From assembly GCA_964476595.1 (NCBI GenBank), contig CAYZCL010000128.1, forward strand, positions 1-64,000: a stretch of DNA of 64,000 nt. The letters run 5' to 3'. Of the stretch, positions 43,623-56,325 are shown in pieces. How positions within the stretch are numbered: the stretch's first letter is position 1; each line of letters begins with the position of its first letter. The stretch is from JALSRD01 sp964476595 (GTDB lineage: Bacteria > Desulfobacterota > Desulfobacteria > Desulfobacterales > JALSRD01). The notes below the pieces were generated by a model. That model did no database searches. It saw nothing but the letters and a program-made list of their open reading frames with translations, and was not told the DNA's origin. The position numbers were made by a program, and so were the translations under genes.

Positions 43623-44354
43623 CTACCTCAGCAGGTAATCCTGTCTGACGTTGTGCAGCGCCCGGAAAATGTTGCCCCTTATCTTGCGGTTGGTACGGTA
43701 CTGCTGGTCGAGCCATTCCCTGATCTGCTGGCGTTTGGAGTGCCCCGCGCTGGGGCACGGGTTTTCAAAACGCGGAAACCCGCACTCGCGGGCGAAACGC
43801 CGGATCATCCGGGATTCGGTGTAGGCCAGCGGCCGGATGACGGTGAAGCGGCCGCCGAAAAAGTCCTGAGAAGGCTGCATGGTGCTGATCTCCCCGGCGT
43901 AGCACATGTTCATGAAGAACGTCTCCACGATGTCGTCGCGGTTGTGCCCCAGGGCGATCTTGGAGCACCCCAGCCGATCGGCCGCCTCGAAGAGGCGTCT
44001 TCGCCGCCGCATGCTGCACAGGAAACAGGGGTTTTCCCGGTTCTCCGCGCTGTGGGCCACCACCCCGTCGTCGGTGTGTTCCACGTGCACCGCCAGCCCG
44101 GACTCCCGCCAGTAGCATGCCAGGCGGTCCGCGAAACCGCCCTCGAACCCCGGGTCGACGTACAGGGCGTGCAGCTCGTAGTCGATGGGCACGCGCCGCA
44201 GCCGCTCCCGCAGAACCCACAGCAGGGTCATGCTGTCCGCCCCGCCGGAGAGTCCCACCAGGATGCGGTCGCCGTCGGCGATCATTGCGTAGCGGTGCAG
44301 GGCCTTGCCCACGGTACGGTTGACCGACTTGTATGTGTAGCTGGTTTTCGGCAA
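43623..44354 (-). CDS. TtcA-type tRNA thiolation protein
   Basis: A 243-residue PP-loop ATPase of the TtcA/TtuA group. The ATP motif SGGADSMTLL (residues 35-44) and the CFLCS Cys pair (near 111) are present, with LGHNRDDIVETFFMN (about 136-150) and a third Cys in ENPCPSAGHSKRQ near 203. TtcA makes 2-thiocytidine at position 32 of tRNAs using a [4Fe-4S] cluster. Length is shorter than E. coli TtcA (about 310), as in many anaerobes. It lies between rpoZ and folE2. Confidence 0.88.
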   Translation of the reverse strand: MPKTSYTYKSVNRTVGKALHRYAMIADGDRILVGLSGGADSMTLLWVLRERLRRVPIDYELHALYVDPGFEGGFADRLACYWRESGLAVHVEHTDDGVVAHSAENRENPCFLCSMRRRRRLFEAADRLGCSKIALGHNRDDIVETFFMNMCYAGEISTMQPSQDFFGGRFTVIRPLAYTESRMIRRFARECGFPRFENPCPSAGHSKRQQIREWLDQQYRTNRKIRGNIFRALHNVRQDYLLR

Positions 44355-44417
44355 TCCGCTCGCTCAACGCGTTGCGGCAGGTCGGTGCGGCCCCTGCCCG
44401 GCTGTGTACCGAGGCCC

Positions 44418-44636
44418 TCAGGCCGAAGAGGTCTTTTCCTCGGGCTTCTTCTCCTTGATGGTAATCTTCCCGGCGGCCACCTCCCGCAGGGACACGACCA
44501 CGTCCTCGTTCTTGGGGGAACTGACCAGGTAATCCGAGCCCTCCCGGATCTGCCGCACCCGCTTGGCCACCATGTTGACCAGCAGAAAGCGGTTGGGTAC
44601 CCTCTTCAGACAATCTTCTACCGTGATGCGTGCCAA
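44418..44636 (-). CDS. rpoZ: RNA polymerase omega subunit
   Basis: A 72-residue omega subunit. MARITVEDCLKRVPNRFLL and the conserved VAKRVRQI segment are typical; the C-terminal tail is Lys/Glu-rich. It stabilises the RNA polymerase beta' subunit. An AGGAGGAGACC site precedes the ATG. It lies between greA and the ttcA-like gene. Confidence 0.95.
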   Translation of the reverse strand: MARITVEDCLKRVPNRFLLVNMVAKRVRQIREGSDYLVSSPKNEDVVVSLREVAAGKITIKEKKPEEKTSSA

Positions 44637-44705
44637 GGTCTCCTCCTCACGTCGCCGCCGAAGCTTCCGCGGCGGGGTCCCGCGGGCCGGCAGCGGCGAT
44701 CTCGA

Positions 44706-45173
44706 TTATCGTATTTCCAGGATTTCGTAACAGCGTTTTCCGCCCGGGGCCTCCATGATCACCTCGTGCCCCGGCTGGTGTCCGATCAGAGCGCGGCCCA
44801 GGGGCGATGAAACCGAGATCTTGCCCTTTTTGATATCGGACTCGTCCGGCCCCACCAGCTGGTACTCCACGTTCTCACCCGTATCCAGGTTCTCCAACAC
44901 CACGCGGCTGCCGAAGACGGCCCGGTCCCGGGGCAGCTTGTCCGGGTCGATGATATCGGCGTTGCCGAGCTTCATCTGCAGCTCGTTGATGCGCGCCTCG
45001 ATGAACGCCTGGCGTTCCTTGGCGGCCTCGAACTCTGCGTTTTCCGAAAGGTCGCCGTGGGCGCGGGCTTCCTCGATGGCCTTGATGTTGAGCGGCCTTT
45101 CGACGCGCTTGAGGTTTTCCAGCTCTTTCTTCAGGGCTTCGTAACCCTCGCGGGTGATGGGTATGCGTTCCAC
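44706..45173 (-). CDS. greA: Transcription elongation factor GreA
   Basis: A 155-residue GreA: an N-terminal antiparallel coiled coil (about 1-75, with RAHGDLSENAEFEAAKE, whose acidic tip reaches the polymerase active site) and a C-terminal FKBP-like domain (IDPDKLPRDRAVFGSRV, SPLGRALIGHQPGHEV). It induces transcript cleavage by stalled RNA polymerase. Length is standard. The Shine-Dalgarno AGGAGAGC precedes the ATG. Confidence 0.97.
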   Translation of the reverse strand: MERIPITREGYEALKKELENLKRVERPLNIKAIEEARAHGDLSENAEFEAAKERQAFIEARINELQMKLGNADIIDPDKLPRDRAVFGSRVVLENLDTGENVEYQLVGPDESDIKKGKISVSSPLGRALIGHQPGHEVIMEAPGGKRCYEILEIR

Positions 45174-45290
45174 CGTTGCTCTCCTGCAAAAAACATTCGG
45201 GGGCGACGCCGCGCCGCCCCATTCGCTTAAATTTTAAAGGTTATTATCCTTTAACCGGTTCGTCAAGCCTGCATTTTGCGGCCCGGCGCC

Positions 45291-46313
45291 TCAGAGGTAC
45301 TTTTCCACCAGCAGCTCGGCAATCTGCACCGTGTTGGTGGCGGCGCCCTTGCGGATGTTGTCGGCCACCACCCACATGTTGATGCCGTTGGCGATGGATT
45401 CATCCTGGCGGATGCGTCCCACCAGGGTGAGGTCCTGTCCCTCGGCATCCAGCGCCAGCGGGTAGCGGTTGTTCTGCGGATCGTCCACCACCGCCACGCC
45501 GGGCGCCTTTTCGAGCAGTGCCCGCACCTCGCCTGCGCCGATGTGGGTGCGTGTCTCGATATTGACGGCTTCGGAGTGGCCGTAGAAGACGGGCACCCGC
45601 ACCGTGGTGGCCGTCACGGCGATGGTGTCGTCCTCCATGATCTTGCGCGTCTCGTTGACCATCTTCATCTCTTCCTTGGTGTAACCGTTGTCCAGGAAGA
45701 CGTCGATGTGCGGCAGGCAGTTAAAGGCGATCCGGTGGGGATAGACCTCCTGCGGGCATTCTTTCTTTTCCATGACGGCCCGGGTCTGGGCGGACAGCTC
45801 TTCGATGGCCCGCATGCCGGTGCCCGAAACGGCCTGGTAGGTCGACACCACGATGCGCCGGATACCGGCCCTGCGGTGGATGGGGTACAGGGCCACCACC
45901 ATCTGGATGGTGGAGCAGTTGGGGTTGGCGATGATGCCCTTGGTGGTATAGCCGGCGATGGCGTGGGGGTTGACCTCCGGGACCACCAGCGGCACCTCGG
46001 GGTCCATGCGCCAGGCGCTGGAGTTGTCCACCACCACGCACCCGCTGCGGGCGGCGGCCGGCGCGAAACGCTGACTGGTACCGCCGCCGGCCGAGAACAG
46101 GGCGACATCCACGTCGCCGAAAGAGTCCTCGGTGAGTTCCTCCACCGTGATCGACTCCCCCCGGAAGGACAGCCGGCGTCCCGCCGAGCGGCTGGAGGCC
46201 ATCAGGCGCAGGGACTTGAGGGGAAAATTGCGTTCTTCCAGGCAGGCGATCATCTGGTTGCCCACGGCACCCGTGGCGCCCACGACGGCTACATTCGGTT
46301 TCTTGTCGCTCAT
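45291..46313 (-). CDS. asd: Aspartate-semialdehyde dehydrogenase
   Basis: A 340-residue ASADH. The NADP motif VVGATGAVGNQM is at residues 10-21, the SAGGGTSQ phosphate loop near 75, and the nucleophilic Cys in IANPNCSTIQ near 131; the His base follows in RVPVFYGHSEAVN near 243. It reduces aspartyl phosphate to the semialdehyde for lysine/diaminopimelate, threonine and methionine. A hairpin (TTAAAGG-ataataa-CCTTTAA) lies downstream before greA; it lacks a T-run. Confidence 0.96.
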   Translation of the reverse strand: MSDKKPNVAVVGATGAVGNQMIACLEERNFPLKSLRLMASSRSAGRRLSFRGESITVEELTEDSFGDVDVALFSAGGGTSQRFAPAAARSGCVVVDNSSAWRMDPEVPLVVPEVNPHAIAGYTTKGIIANPNCSTIQMVVALYPIHRRAGIRRIVVSTYQAVSGTGMRAIEELSAQTRAVMEKKECPQEVYPHRIAFNCLPHIDVFLDNGYTKEEMKMVNETRKIMEDDTIAVTATTVRVPVFYGHSEAVNIETRTHIGAGEVRALLEKAPGVAVVDDPQNNRYPLALDAEGQDLTLVGRIRQDESIANGINMWVVADNIRKGAATNTVQIAELLVEKYL

Positions 46314-46459
46314 GACACGCTTTCCTTTTGGCTGTCAGTCATTCGGTGACGGGTGTGCCCACCCGTCGGCGGCAAGGCCGCCCCGGTAGAGGACGGCCGC
46401 GGTCGAACCGCTATGGCTACGGAATAATCGGATCGGCTGGCGAAGCCGCAAATGCCGGA

Positions 46460-47245
46460 TCAGATGGAAAACGAACCGTGATTCCCGGGTTCCTGCGGTT
46501 GGACCTCTTCCTCCACGGCCTCCCGATGGTGCCGCAGGTAGTTGACGGGACCGGACAGGATGAAGCCGATCCAGAACAGGAGCAGCGCCAGCGAAGGCTG
46601 GGCCGCTACGAAGATGAGCACCAGGATGGTGGCCACCAGCACGTTGAAGTTGATGCGCTTGAACAGCTCGAGGTCCTTGAAACTGAAATACTTGATGGTG
46701 CTGACCATCAGGAAGGACAGCACGTAGAGCAGGATCAGCATGACAATGGGATAGTCGGCCCCCTGAAAGCCGATGCGGTGGCTGAACAGCACCACCGTGG
46801 CCGCCGTACTGGCACCCGCGGGAATCGGCAGCCCGGTGAAATACTTGCCCGATGAGCTGCCGGCCTGGGTGTTGAAGCGCGCCAGGCGCAGGGCACCGCA
46901 GGCCATGAAGAGGAAACCGGCCAGCCAGCCGATGCGGCCCAACGGTTGCAGGGCCCACAGGTAGACCATCAGTCCCGGCGCCAGTCCGAAGGAGACCAGG
47001 TCGGCCAGCGAGTCGTACTCGATGCCGAACTGGCTGGTGGTGTTGGTGGCCCGCGCGATCTTGCCGTCCAGCAGGTCGAAGACCGCCGCCACCAGGATGG
47101 CCACGGCGGCGGCGATGAACTTGCCGTCGATGGAGGAGATAACGGCGAAAAAACCGCAGAACAGGTTCAACGACGTGAAAATGTTGGGAAGCACGTAAAT
47201 GCCGCGCCGCACCCTCCTTCCACCGGGTCGTTTTCGTTTTCTCAT
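46460..47245 (-). CDS. pssA: CDP-diacylglycerol-serine O-phosphatidyltransferase
   Basis: A 261-residue membrane CDP-alcohol phosphatidyltransferase with the signature DLLDGKIARATNTTSQFG...DSLAD around residues 57-83 (DG-x2-AR-x8-G-x3-D-x3-D). About eight hydrophobic segments. It makes phosphatidylserine from CDP-diacylglycerol and serine. Start overlaps the psd stop by four bases, so the two steps of phosphatidylethanolamine synthesis are coupled. The 146-base gap to asd contains a hairpin GACGGGT-gtgccc-ACCCGTC near 46351-46370. Confidence 0.94.
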   Translation of the reverse strand: MRKRKRPGGRRVRRGIYVLPNIFTSLNLFCGFFAVISSIDGKFIAAAVAILVAAVFDLLDGKIARATNTTSQFGIEYDSLADLVSFGLAPGLMVYLWALQPLGRIGWLAGFLFMACGALRLARFNTQAGSSSGKYFTGLPIPAGASTAATVVLFSHRIGFQGADYPIVMLILLYVLSFLMVSTIKYFSFKDLELFKRINFNVLVATILVLIFVAAQPSLALLLFWIGFILSGPVNYLRHHREAVEEEVQPQEPGNHGSFSI

Positions 47246-47943
47246 TGGAGTTTCCCCACTATGGTTGTGCCGGCCTTGACCTTCTGACCGACGGTTGCCC
47301 GCACCTCGGCGTTTTCCGGCAGGTACAGATCGAGGCGTGAGCCGAAACAGATCATGCCGAATCTTCTGCCGCGCCGCACCTCGTCACCGGCCTGCAGCCT
47401 GCATATGATGCGTCTGGCGATGAGCCCGGCGATCTGCACGACACACACGCGCCGGCCCTCAGGGGTCTCTATGAATACCGCGTTCTTCTCGTTTTCTGCG
47501 GCCGCCTTGTCCAGGTTGGCCGAGAAATATTTTCCGGGGTGGTAGTCCACAGCGGTCACCACCCCGTCACACGGAATGCGGTTGACGTGCACGTTGAAAA
47601 CCGACATGAAAATGCTGATCCGCCGGCAGGGCCCCTGCACGTACGGGCTGTCTTCGTCCCTTCCGCAGAAGATCACCTTTCCGTCGGCCGGCGCCACCAC
47701 GAGCCCTTCGCCGGTCGGCGTCATGCGGTCCGGGTCCCGGAAGAACCACACGCAGAAGCCGCACACCGCCAGCGCCAGCAGCGCCGGAAACCGCAGCCCG
47801 AGCACCGCCAGTACGGCGGTCACAAAAGCCGTGGCGCCGATGACCCCGTATCCCGGCCGCGCGATGGGAAAAGCGGTCTCGCGCGGCGGCTCGGGCCAGA
47901 TCTGTTTTTTTTTCAAGGGGTTTTTTCCGTGCTCAACGTCCAT
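47242..47943 (-). CDS. psd: Phosphatidylserine decarboxylase (short form)
   Basis: A 233-residue proenzyme of the short Psd class. Two N-terminal hydrophobic stretches anchor it; the self-cleavage site is the Gly-Ser of MICFGSRLDLYLP (near residue 204), where the Ser becomes the pyruvoyl group. VAPADGKV and NVHVNRIPCDG motifs are typical. It converts phosphatidylserine to phosphatidylethanolamine. It is the gene before pssA on the minus strand, with ATGA overlap. Confidence 0.95.
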   Translation of the reverse strand: MDVEHGKNPLKKKQIWPEPPRETAFPIARPGYGVIGATAFVTAVLAVLGLRFPALLALAVCGFCVWFFRDPDRMTPTGEGLVVAPADGKVIFCGRDEDSPYVQGPCRRISIFMSVFNVHVNRIPCDGVVTAVDYHPGKYFSANLDKAAAENEKNAVFIETPEGRRVCVVQIAGLIARRIICRLQAGDEVRRGRRFGMICFGSRLDLYLPENAEVRATVGQKVKAGTTIVGKLQ

Positions 47944-48021
47944 GAATGATTCAGTCTCTATATTTATCAGCCTGTGGGTGAAATGTCAATATGACGCCGG
48001 AAGCTTGAAAAACCCGCCGTT

Positions 48022-48694
48022 TCAGTCAGATATGGGGTTCCTGGGATTGGTCTCGGCATCGGGCCGCCGAATATAGCGCGGCAACAGGCGCTCGGGCCGG
48101 CAGTTTTCGGGGTGCCGCAACGACGCCATCGCCAGCCACGCCACGCTGCCGGCCCGGATCAAGTCGCCTCCCGGGGGGGCAAACAGGGCCAGGTCGCCGA
48201 GGCGCTCCCGGATCAGGTCCCGGTAGAGCAGCGCCCCGCTGCCGCAGAAAACGGTGGGCCGATCCACATCGCCCACGGCCTCGGCGGGCGGCAAGACCGC
48301 CTCCGGGCCGTCGGCCGCCAGGGTATCCCCCGCCAGCCGGTAAAGGCCGCGGTAGACCTCCCCCTTGCGACCGTCGATGAGGGCGCACACGGGCATCCGG
48401 CCCACGGCGCACTGCAGCGCCAGGGCCGCCAGGCTCGACACCCCGGCCACCGGCTTTTCCAGCGCCAGGGACAGCCCTTTGACGGTGCTGATGCCGATGC
48501 GCAGGCCGGTGAACGACCCCGGCCCCCGCGTGACGGCCAGGCCATCCAGGTCCTGCGGCTTCCAGTCCGCCAGGCGCAGCACCTGGTCGATCATCTCCAT
48601 CAGGTGTCGGGAGTGGGTCCGACCGGTGCAGAGCACCAGTTCGGCGCGCACCTCGCCGTCGTCCACGGCCGCCGCCGACGCACTCGCGGCAGCG

Positions 48695-48717
<23 letters not shown>
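48022..48717 (-). CDS. tsaB: tRNA t6A biosynthesis protein TsaB
   Basis: A 231-residue TsaB of the actin-like ATPase fold: the N-terminal VLSVDSA (phosphate-1-like strand), RTHSRHLMEMIDQVL and the GPGSFTGLRIGISTVKGL motif near residue 63 are characteristic. It is a scaffold for TsaD in making N6-threonylcarbamoyl-adenosine of tRNA. The start overlaps the lon 3' end by 23 bases, so it is read from the same transcript. Confidence 0.94.
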
Positions 48718-51127
<2,410 letters not shown>

Positions 51128-51278
51128 TTTCTCTCCTGCTCAAAGGGCGGCACAGCGGTCCCCTGGGAACCTCCGCGGCCCTTCCGATATTTTACGATAT
51201 GCGCCGTAGGCGGCGCTTCCACGCCCGCCCCCCGGAGGGGATAGACCGTAATTGTCTAAAATAAGACTTTTTTTTGGT

Positions 51279-51307
51279 TTGACAATGCACCGGCCGCAAT
51301 TTTAGGT
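51279..51307 (+). promoter_or_regulatory. Possible sigma-70 promoter for pilD
   Basis: A consensus TTGACA at 51279-51284, 17 bases before TTAGGT, lies about 100 bases upstream of the prepilin peptidase gene, in an AT-rich gap. The -10 match is weak, so this is tentative. The same gap (51128-51404) must hold the lon promoter on the other strand; I cannot place it. Confidence 0.35.
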
Positions 51308-51404
51308 TCACCTGGCGGAGCGGAATTGAAACACCTTGTTATTTCATGTTTTTGACGGTACGCGCCGATAAGGCAGAACGGAAGGAGACAACACGGCCGA
51401 ATCC

Positions 51405-52178
51405 ATGGACATCCTATACCAGTTCTTCGCTTTCGTCTACGGGCTGTGCGTCGGCAGCTTCATGAACGTCTGCATCTACCGGCTGCCTCTGAACCGGTCG
51501 CTGATCCGGCCGGCTTCGGCCTGTCCGCAGTGCGGCCGGCCGATCCCGTTCTACGACAACATTCCGGTGTTCAGCTTCCTGCTGCTGCGCGGCCGCTGCC
51601 GCAACTGCGGCGCCGGCATCTCGTGGCGCTACCCGTTGGTCGAGTTGCTGGGCGGACTGACGGCCCTGGCCGTCGTGACACGTTTCGGTCCCGGTCTGCC
51701 GGCCCTGGTGTATTTCGTCTTCGTAGCCGCGCTCATCGTCGTCACCTTCATCGACATCGATCACCGCATCATCCCGGACGTCATCTCCCTGCCCGGCATC
51801 GTCCTCGGCCCGGCCGCCTCGTTCCTGCTGCCGCGCACCACCCTGACCGACGCCCTGCTGGGAATCCTGGTGGGAGGCGGCAGTCTGCTGGCGGTGGCCG
51901 TGGTCTACAAGGCGGTGGCGAAGAAGGAGGGCATGGGCATGGGCGATGTCAAGCTGCTGGCCATGATCGGGGCCTTCATCGGCTGGCGGGGGGTCCTTTT
52001 CACCATTTTCGTGGGATCCCTGGTCGGCAGCCTGGTCGGTTTCGTCATCGTGCTGGCTCAGCACCGCAAAGATCTGAAGCTGGCCGTGCCTTTCGGCCCT
52101 TTCCTCTCGCTGGGTGCCATCCTCTACGTGTTCGCCGGCCCTCCGCTGATCGACTGGTATTTTCAGCTGGCGCGCTGA
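51405..52178 (+). CDS. pilD: Prepilin peptidase
   Basis: A 257-residue bifunctional type IV prepilin peptidase/methyltransferase. The N-terminal CVGSFMNVCIYRLP is followed by two Zn-binding CxxC pairs (CPQC, CRNC, about residues 40-70). The catalytic Asp residues are in DIDHRIIPD (about 121-129) and GMGDVKL (about 181-187). About eight membrane segments. It matures type IV pilins and type II secretion pseudopilins; none of these substrates are in this window. Its end overlaps the convergent agmatinase gene by 16 bases. Confidence 0.95.
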   Translation: MDILYQFFAFVYGLCVGSFMNVCIYRLPLNRSLIRPASACPQCGRPIPFYDNIPVFSFLLLRGRCRNCGAGISWRYPLVELLGGLTALAVVTRFGPGLPALVYFVFVAALIVVTFIDIDHRIIPDVISLPGIVLGPAASFLLPRTTLTDALLGILVGGGSLLAVAVVYKAVAKKEGMGMGDVKLLAMIGAFIGWRGVLFTIFVGSLVGSLVGFVIVLAQHRKDLKLAVPFGPFLSLGAILYVFAGPPLIDWYFQLAR

Positions 52179-53017
52179 GCCGCCGGCGCGGCCATCAGGG
52201 CGGACACCTCTTTGAGCAGCTTGGCCCCCACCATGGCGGTCATGCCGCCCACGTCGCGAAGCGGGTTGCACTCCACGATGTCGGCCCCCACCACGTCGGC
52301 TTTCAGCCGTTGCAGCAGCCCGATGAGCTGACGGGTGCTCATCCCCCCGGGTTCGTGGTGGGACACGCCGGGCGCAAAGGCGGGATCCAGCACGTCCAGG
52401 TCGATGGACAGGTAGAGTGGCCCGTCGAAACGCAGGACCATGCGGTCGTGCCAGTCGGCCATGGTGATCACCTCGACTCCGAAGCGTCGGACCTGTTCGC
52501 GTTGGTGGCCGTTCAATGTACGGATGCCCACCTGCACCAGGCGGCCGGCCAGTTTTTCCTCCATGACACGCGCAAAGGGACAGGCGTGGGAAAAGCGGTT
52601 TCCATCCAGCGCGTCGTACAGGTCCGGGTGGGCGTCCAGATGCAGGACGGTGATGCCCGGGTAGCGGCGGCCGTAAGCCCTCAGGATCGGGAGGGTGATG
52701 GAGTGATCGCCTCCCAGGCAGAGCACGCGCGCCCCGCGCGCCAACAGTTCGGCGACACGCCGCTCGACCAGCCCGGGCATGTCGGCCCCGCCGGCGGGCC
52801 GCAGGTCCTCTTCGACGGGATACCAGCGGCCGGACTCGGCCAGGTCGAAGCCGTTTTCGGCGCACAGGTTGGCGCTGCCGCTGAAAAGCGCCTCGCGGAT
52901 GGCGGCCGGCCCCCCGGCGGCCCCGCGCGCAAAGGAGGCGTTGGCGTCGAAACAGACGCCCTGGACCGCCACGCTGCCGGCGGCCGCATCCGGCCCCCTG
53001 GAAAAAACGGTGCTCAT
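52163..53017 (-). CDS. speB: Agmatinase / ureohydrolase
   Basis: A 284-residue arginase-family hydrolase with the full binuclear Mn site: GGDHSI (His near 106), LDAHPDLYD (about 127-135) and SIDLDVLDPAFAPGVS (about 204-219). The family also includes arginase, guanidinobutyrase and formimidoylglutamase; the sequence is most like agmatinase, which makes putrescine and urea. I start at 53017 because CGGAGAAGAACG precedes it; the ATG six codons upstream has no such site. No speA (arginine decarboxylase) is nearby. Confidence 0.87.
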   Translation of the reverse strand: MSTVFSRGPDAAAGSVAVQGVCFDANASFARGAAGGPAAIREALFSGSANLCAENGFDLAESGRWYPVEEDLRPAGGADMPGLVERRVAELLARGARVLCLGGDHSITLPILRAYGRRYPGITVLHLDAHPDLYDALDGNRFSHACPFARVMEEKLAGRLVQVGIRTLNGHQREQVRRFGVEVITMADWHDRMVLRFDGPLYLSIDLDVLDPAFAPGVSHHEPGGMSTRQLIGLLQRLKADVVGADIVECNPLRDVGGMTAMVGAKLLKEVSALMAAPAAQRAS

Positions 53018-53275
53018 CGTTCTTCTCCGTTGCACCCGGCCGATTTATTTCGTATGAAAGCCACGATTTCCGTTTTCACAATCCATTGACGGCGCCGTCG
53101 GCGCTCTCCGGGCACTGCGTGCATCCCGAGTACGCCTTTTCCCGGGACAATTCAAGTTTGGTCGCCGGGCGGCGATAATAAGGTTGCCGATCCGCGTCCG
53201 GGAAAGCGGCACCGGCAGGCCCGCACGTTCCGGACACCCTCGGCGCCAACGCATCATCTCGACCGGAGGAAAACC

Positions 53276-53737
53276 ATGAGAAAACAGCTCCTTTTCCTGT
53301 CCGTTGGGCTACTCCTGGCGGCCGCCCCGCTGGCCGCGGCCACGGGTCCCCAGCCCCAGCCGGCGGCCCCTGCCCCGCAGGCCGCGAACGAGGCCCGCCA
53401 GTGGTCCGAAAAAGCCGACATCTGTGCCGCCTACGGCAACCACAAGGCCGCCGTGCGCTACTTCAGCCGCGCCATTGCGCTGGCCCCGGACGTAGCCTAC
53501 TACTATTTCGGCAGGGGTGTGAGCCTCTGTGAACTGGGCCGCTACGCCGACGCGCTGGGCGACATCGACCACGCCATCATGCTGGCCCCCAACCGCCCGG
53601 CCTTTTTCTACGCCCGGGGATGGGTACACCTCAGGGCCGGTGACCGGGAAAAAGCCCTGGCCGATCTCAAGACCGCCGCGGCCGGCGGCAACCAGGACGC
53701 CATCGAATACCTGGCGCGCAGGGGCGAGACCCCCTGA
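53276..53737 (+). CDS. Exported TPR-repeat protein
   Basis: A 153-residue protein with a signal peptide (residues 1-22, ending LAAA) and a Pro/Ala linker. The rest is two to three tetratricopeptide repeats: KAAVRYFSRAIALAPDVAYYYF, then YADALGDIDHAIMLAPNRPAFFY and a partial third. It probably works as a periplasmic adapter; partner unknown. GGAGGAAAACC precedes the start. It converges on the AsmA-like gene. Confidence 0.75.
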   Translation: MRKQLLFLSVGLLLAAAPLAAATGPQPQPAAPAPQAANEARQWSEKADICAAYGNHKAAVRYFSRAIALAPDVAYYYFGRGVSLCELGRYADALGDIDHAIMLAPNRPAFFYARGWVHLRAGDREKALADLKTAAAGGNQDAIEYLARRGETP

Positions 53738-53756
53738 GGCCTTCCCCCGTCGCGGT

Positions 53757-54643
53757 TCAGGAGCGAACCTGAAGCCCCAGCAGGGCGGCCAGGTCGGCGG
53801 GGTTGCGGGTGAACACCAGCTGCAGCAGGGGCACCGGTTTGGCCGGAGACAGGCGCACGGAAATGCGGCCCGGCTCCTGCAGAAAACGGCCCACGGCCTG
53901 TGCGGCCTCGGACAGGCGCGCGTCCTGTTGGCCGGACAGTGATGCGGCGATGTCCTGCGACAGGCGCCGGGCATAGTCCGCCTCGCTCATGCCCACCCGT
54001 CGCGCTTCGGTCTTCAGCACCCGCCGCACCAGCGAGGCGTCCCGGTATTCGATCCGCAGGCCCGCAATGGCCGCTGAAGGCAGCAGCATAACCATGCGCA
54101 GCGGGTCGTCCATTGCCTGCTTCAAACGGCCGACATCCAGGTTCCGCAGTTCGGCCGTCAGGTCGAGGGTTCCCATCTCGTCCACGTCCACGCGCAGCTG
54201 CTTCACGTCCAGCCGTCCGGCCGGCTCATCGTACCGGTAGCGGCATTCCAGCAAAACTTTCAGCCGCCGGTAGCCCAATTGCTTCAGCTCCCGGCGGACC
54301 GGCTTCATCAGCGGGTCGTCGACGTTCAGCAACAGCCCCTCGACGAGCAGGTGCAGCCGTCCGGGAACGGTGTCACCGGGTCTGAACCCGTCCACCGACA
54401 CCCGGTCGATGTGCAGCCGCTGCCGCGGCACGGCCAGTGTCACGGTGACGTCGCGCAGGCTGACGTGCTGTCCGATGAGGGCCACCTTCAGCGAACCGTA
54501 GTCCAGGGCCTCGACGGCCTGCGTTTCCGCGACAGCCTTCCGGATCTGCCCGGCCACCTGCCGGGTCACCACCCAACAGGCCACGCCGTAGCCCGCCACC
54601 GCCAGCACGCACAGCGCCAGCACCGCCAATCCGATTTTTTTTC

Positions 54644-54647
<4 letters not shown>
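53757..54647 (-). CDS. AsmA-like membrane-anchored protein
   Basis: A 296-residue protein with one N-terminal membrane helix (residues 5-28, GLAVLALCVLAVAGYGVACWVV) and a soluble beta-rich body containing alternating strand patterns (VSLRDVTVTLAVPRQRLHIDRVSVDGF) reminiscent of AsmA/DUF748-type envelope proteins. No catalytic residues are apparent. It starts inside the end of the sigma-54 activator gene (ATGA overlap), so it is co-translated with that regulator. A link to the regulated operon is inferred only from position. Confidence 0.6.
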
Positions 54648-56053
<1,406 letters not shown>

Positions 56054-56068
56054 GAATTGTTTCCCTTT

Positions 56069-56111
56069 CTGTAAACTGCTAATTAACAGGTGTTAACTAC
56101 ACCATTTACAG
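56069..56111. promoter_or_regulatory. Upstream activator dyads for the sulfur operon
   Basis: Two nested inverted repeats: CTGTAAA (56069-56075) with TTTACAG (56105-56111), and TTAACA-gg-TGTTAA (56083-56096). They lie 80-120 bases before the -24 box at 56192, the usual distance for enhancer-binding protein sites, and next to the divergent activator gene. Best candidate binding site for that activator and possibly for autoregulation. Confidence 0.6.
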
Positions 56112-56191
56112 GACCGCCGCAAGAAAATAATCATAAACGGAAATGCAATGGCTTTTCGGGTAATTACACTTTTTCTGAAAAAAATTGATGC

Positions 56192-56206
56192 TGGCACAGC
56201 ATTTGT
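56192..56206 (+). promoter_or_regulatory. Sigma-54 (-24/-12) promoter
   Basis: TGGCACAGCATTTGT matches the -24/-12 consensus (TGGCAC then TTGC after a five-base spacer) except for T in the last position. It stands about 120 bases upstream of the DUF3373-like gene, downstream of the dyads and divergent from a sigma-54 activator gene, so it is very likely the promoter of the whole right-hand operon. Confidence 0.8.
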
Positions 56207-56325
56207 ATAACGCACTGTGAAGGGTTTCCTCGGAATGTCCGCCAGGGTTTGCCCTTCACCGGCACGGCTAGGGTGTGGAGACTATCTTTCAACCTTTTTT
56301 CATTCAGGGAGTGGAGGAAAAAAAG

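Noticed and set aside
45230..45260. Hairpin between asd and greA as terminator
   Set aside because: The seven-base stem is followed by mixed AT, not a T-run. It may be a weak stop or promoter-related and is only mentioned under asd.
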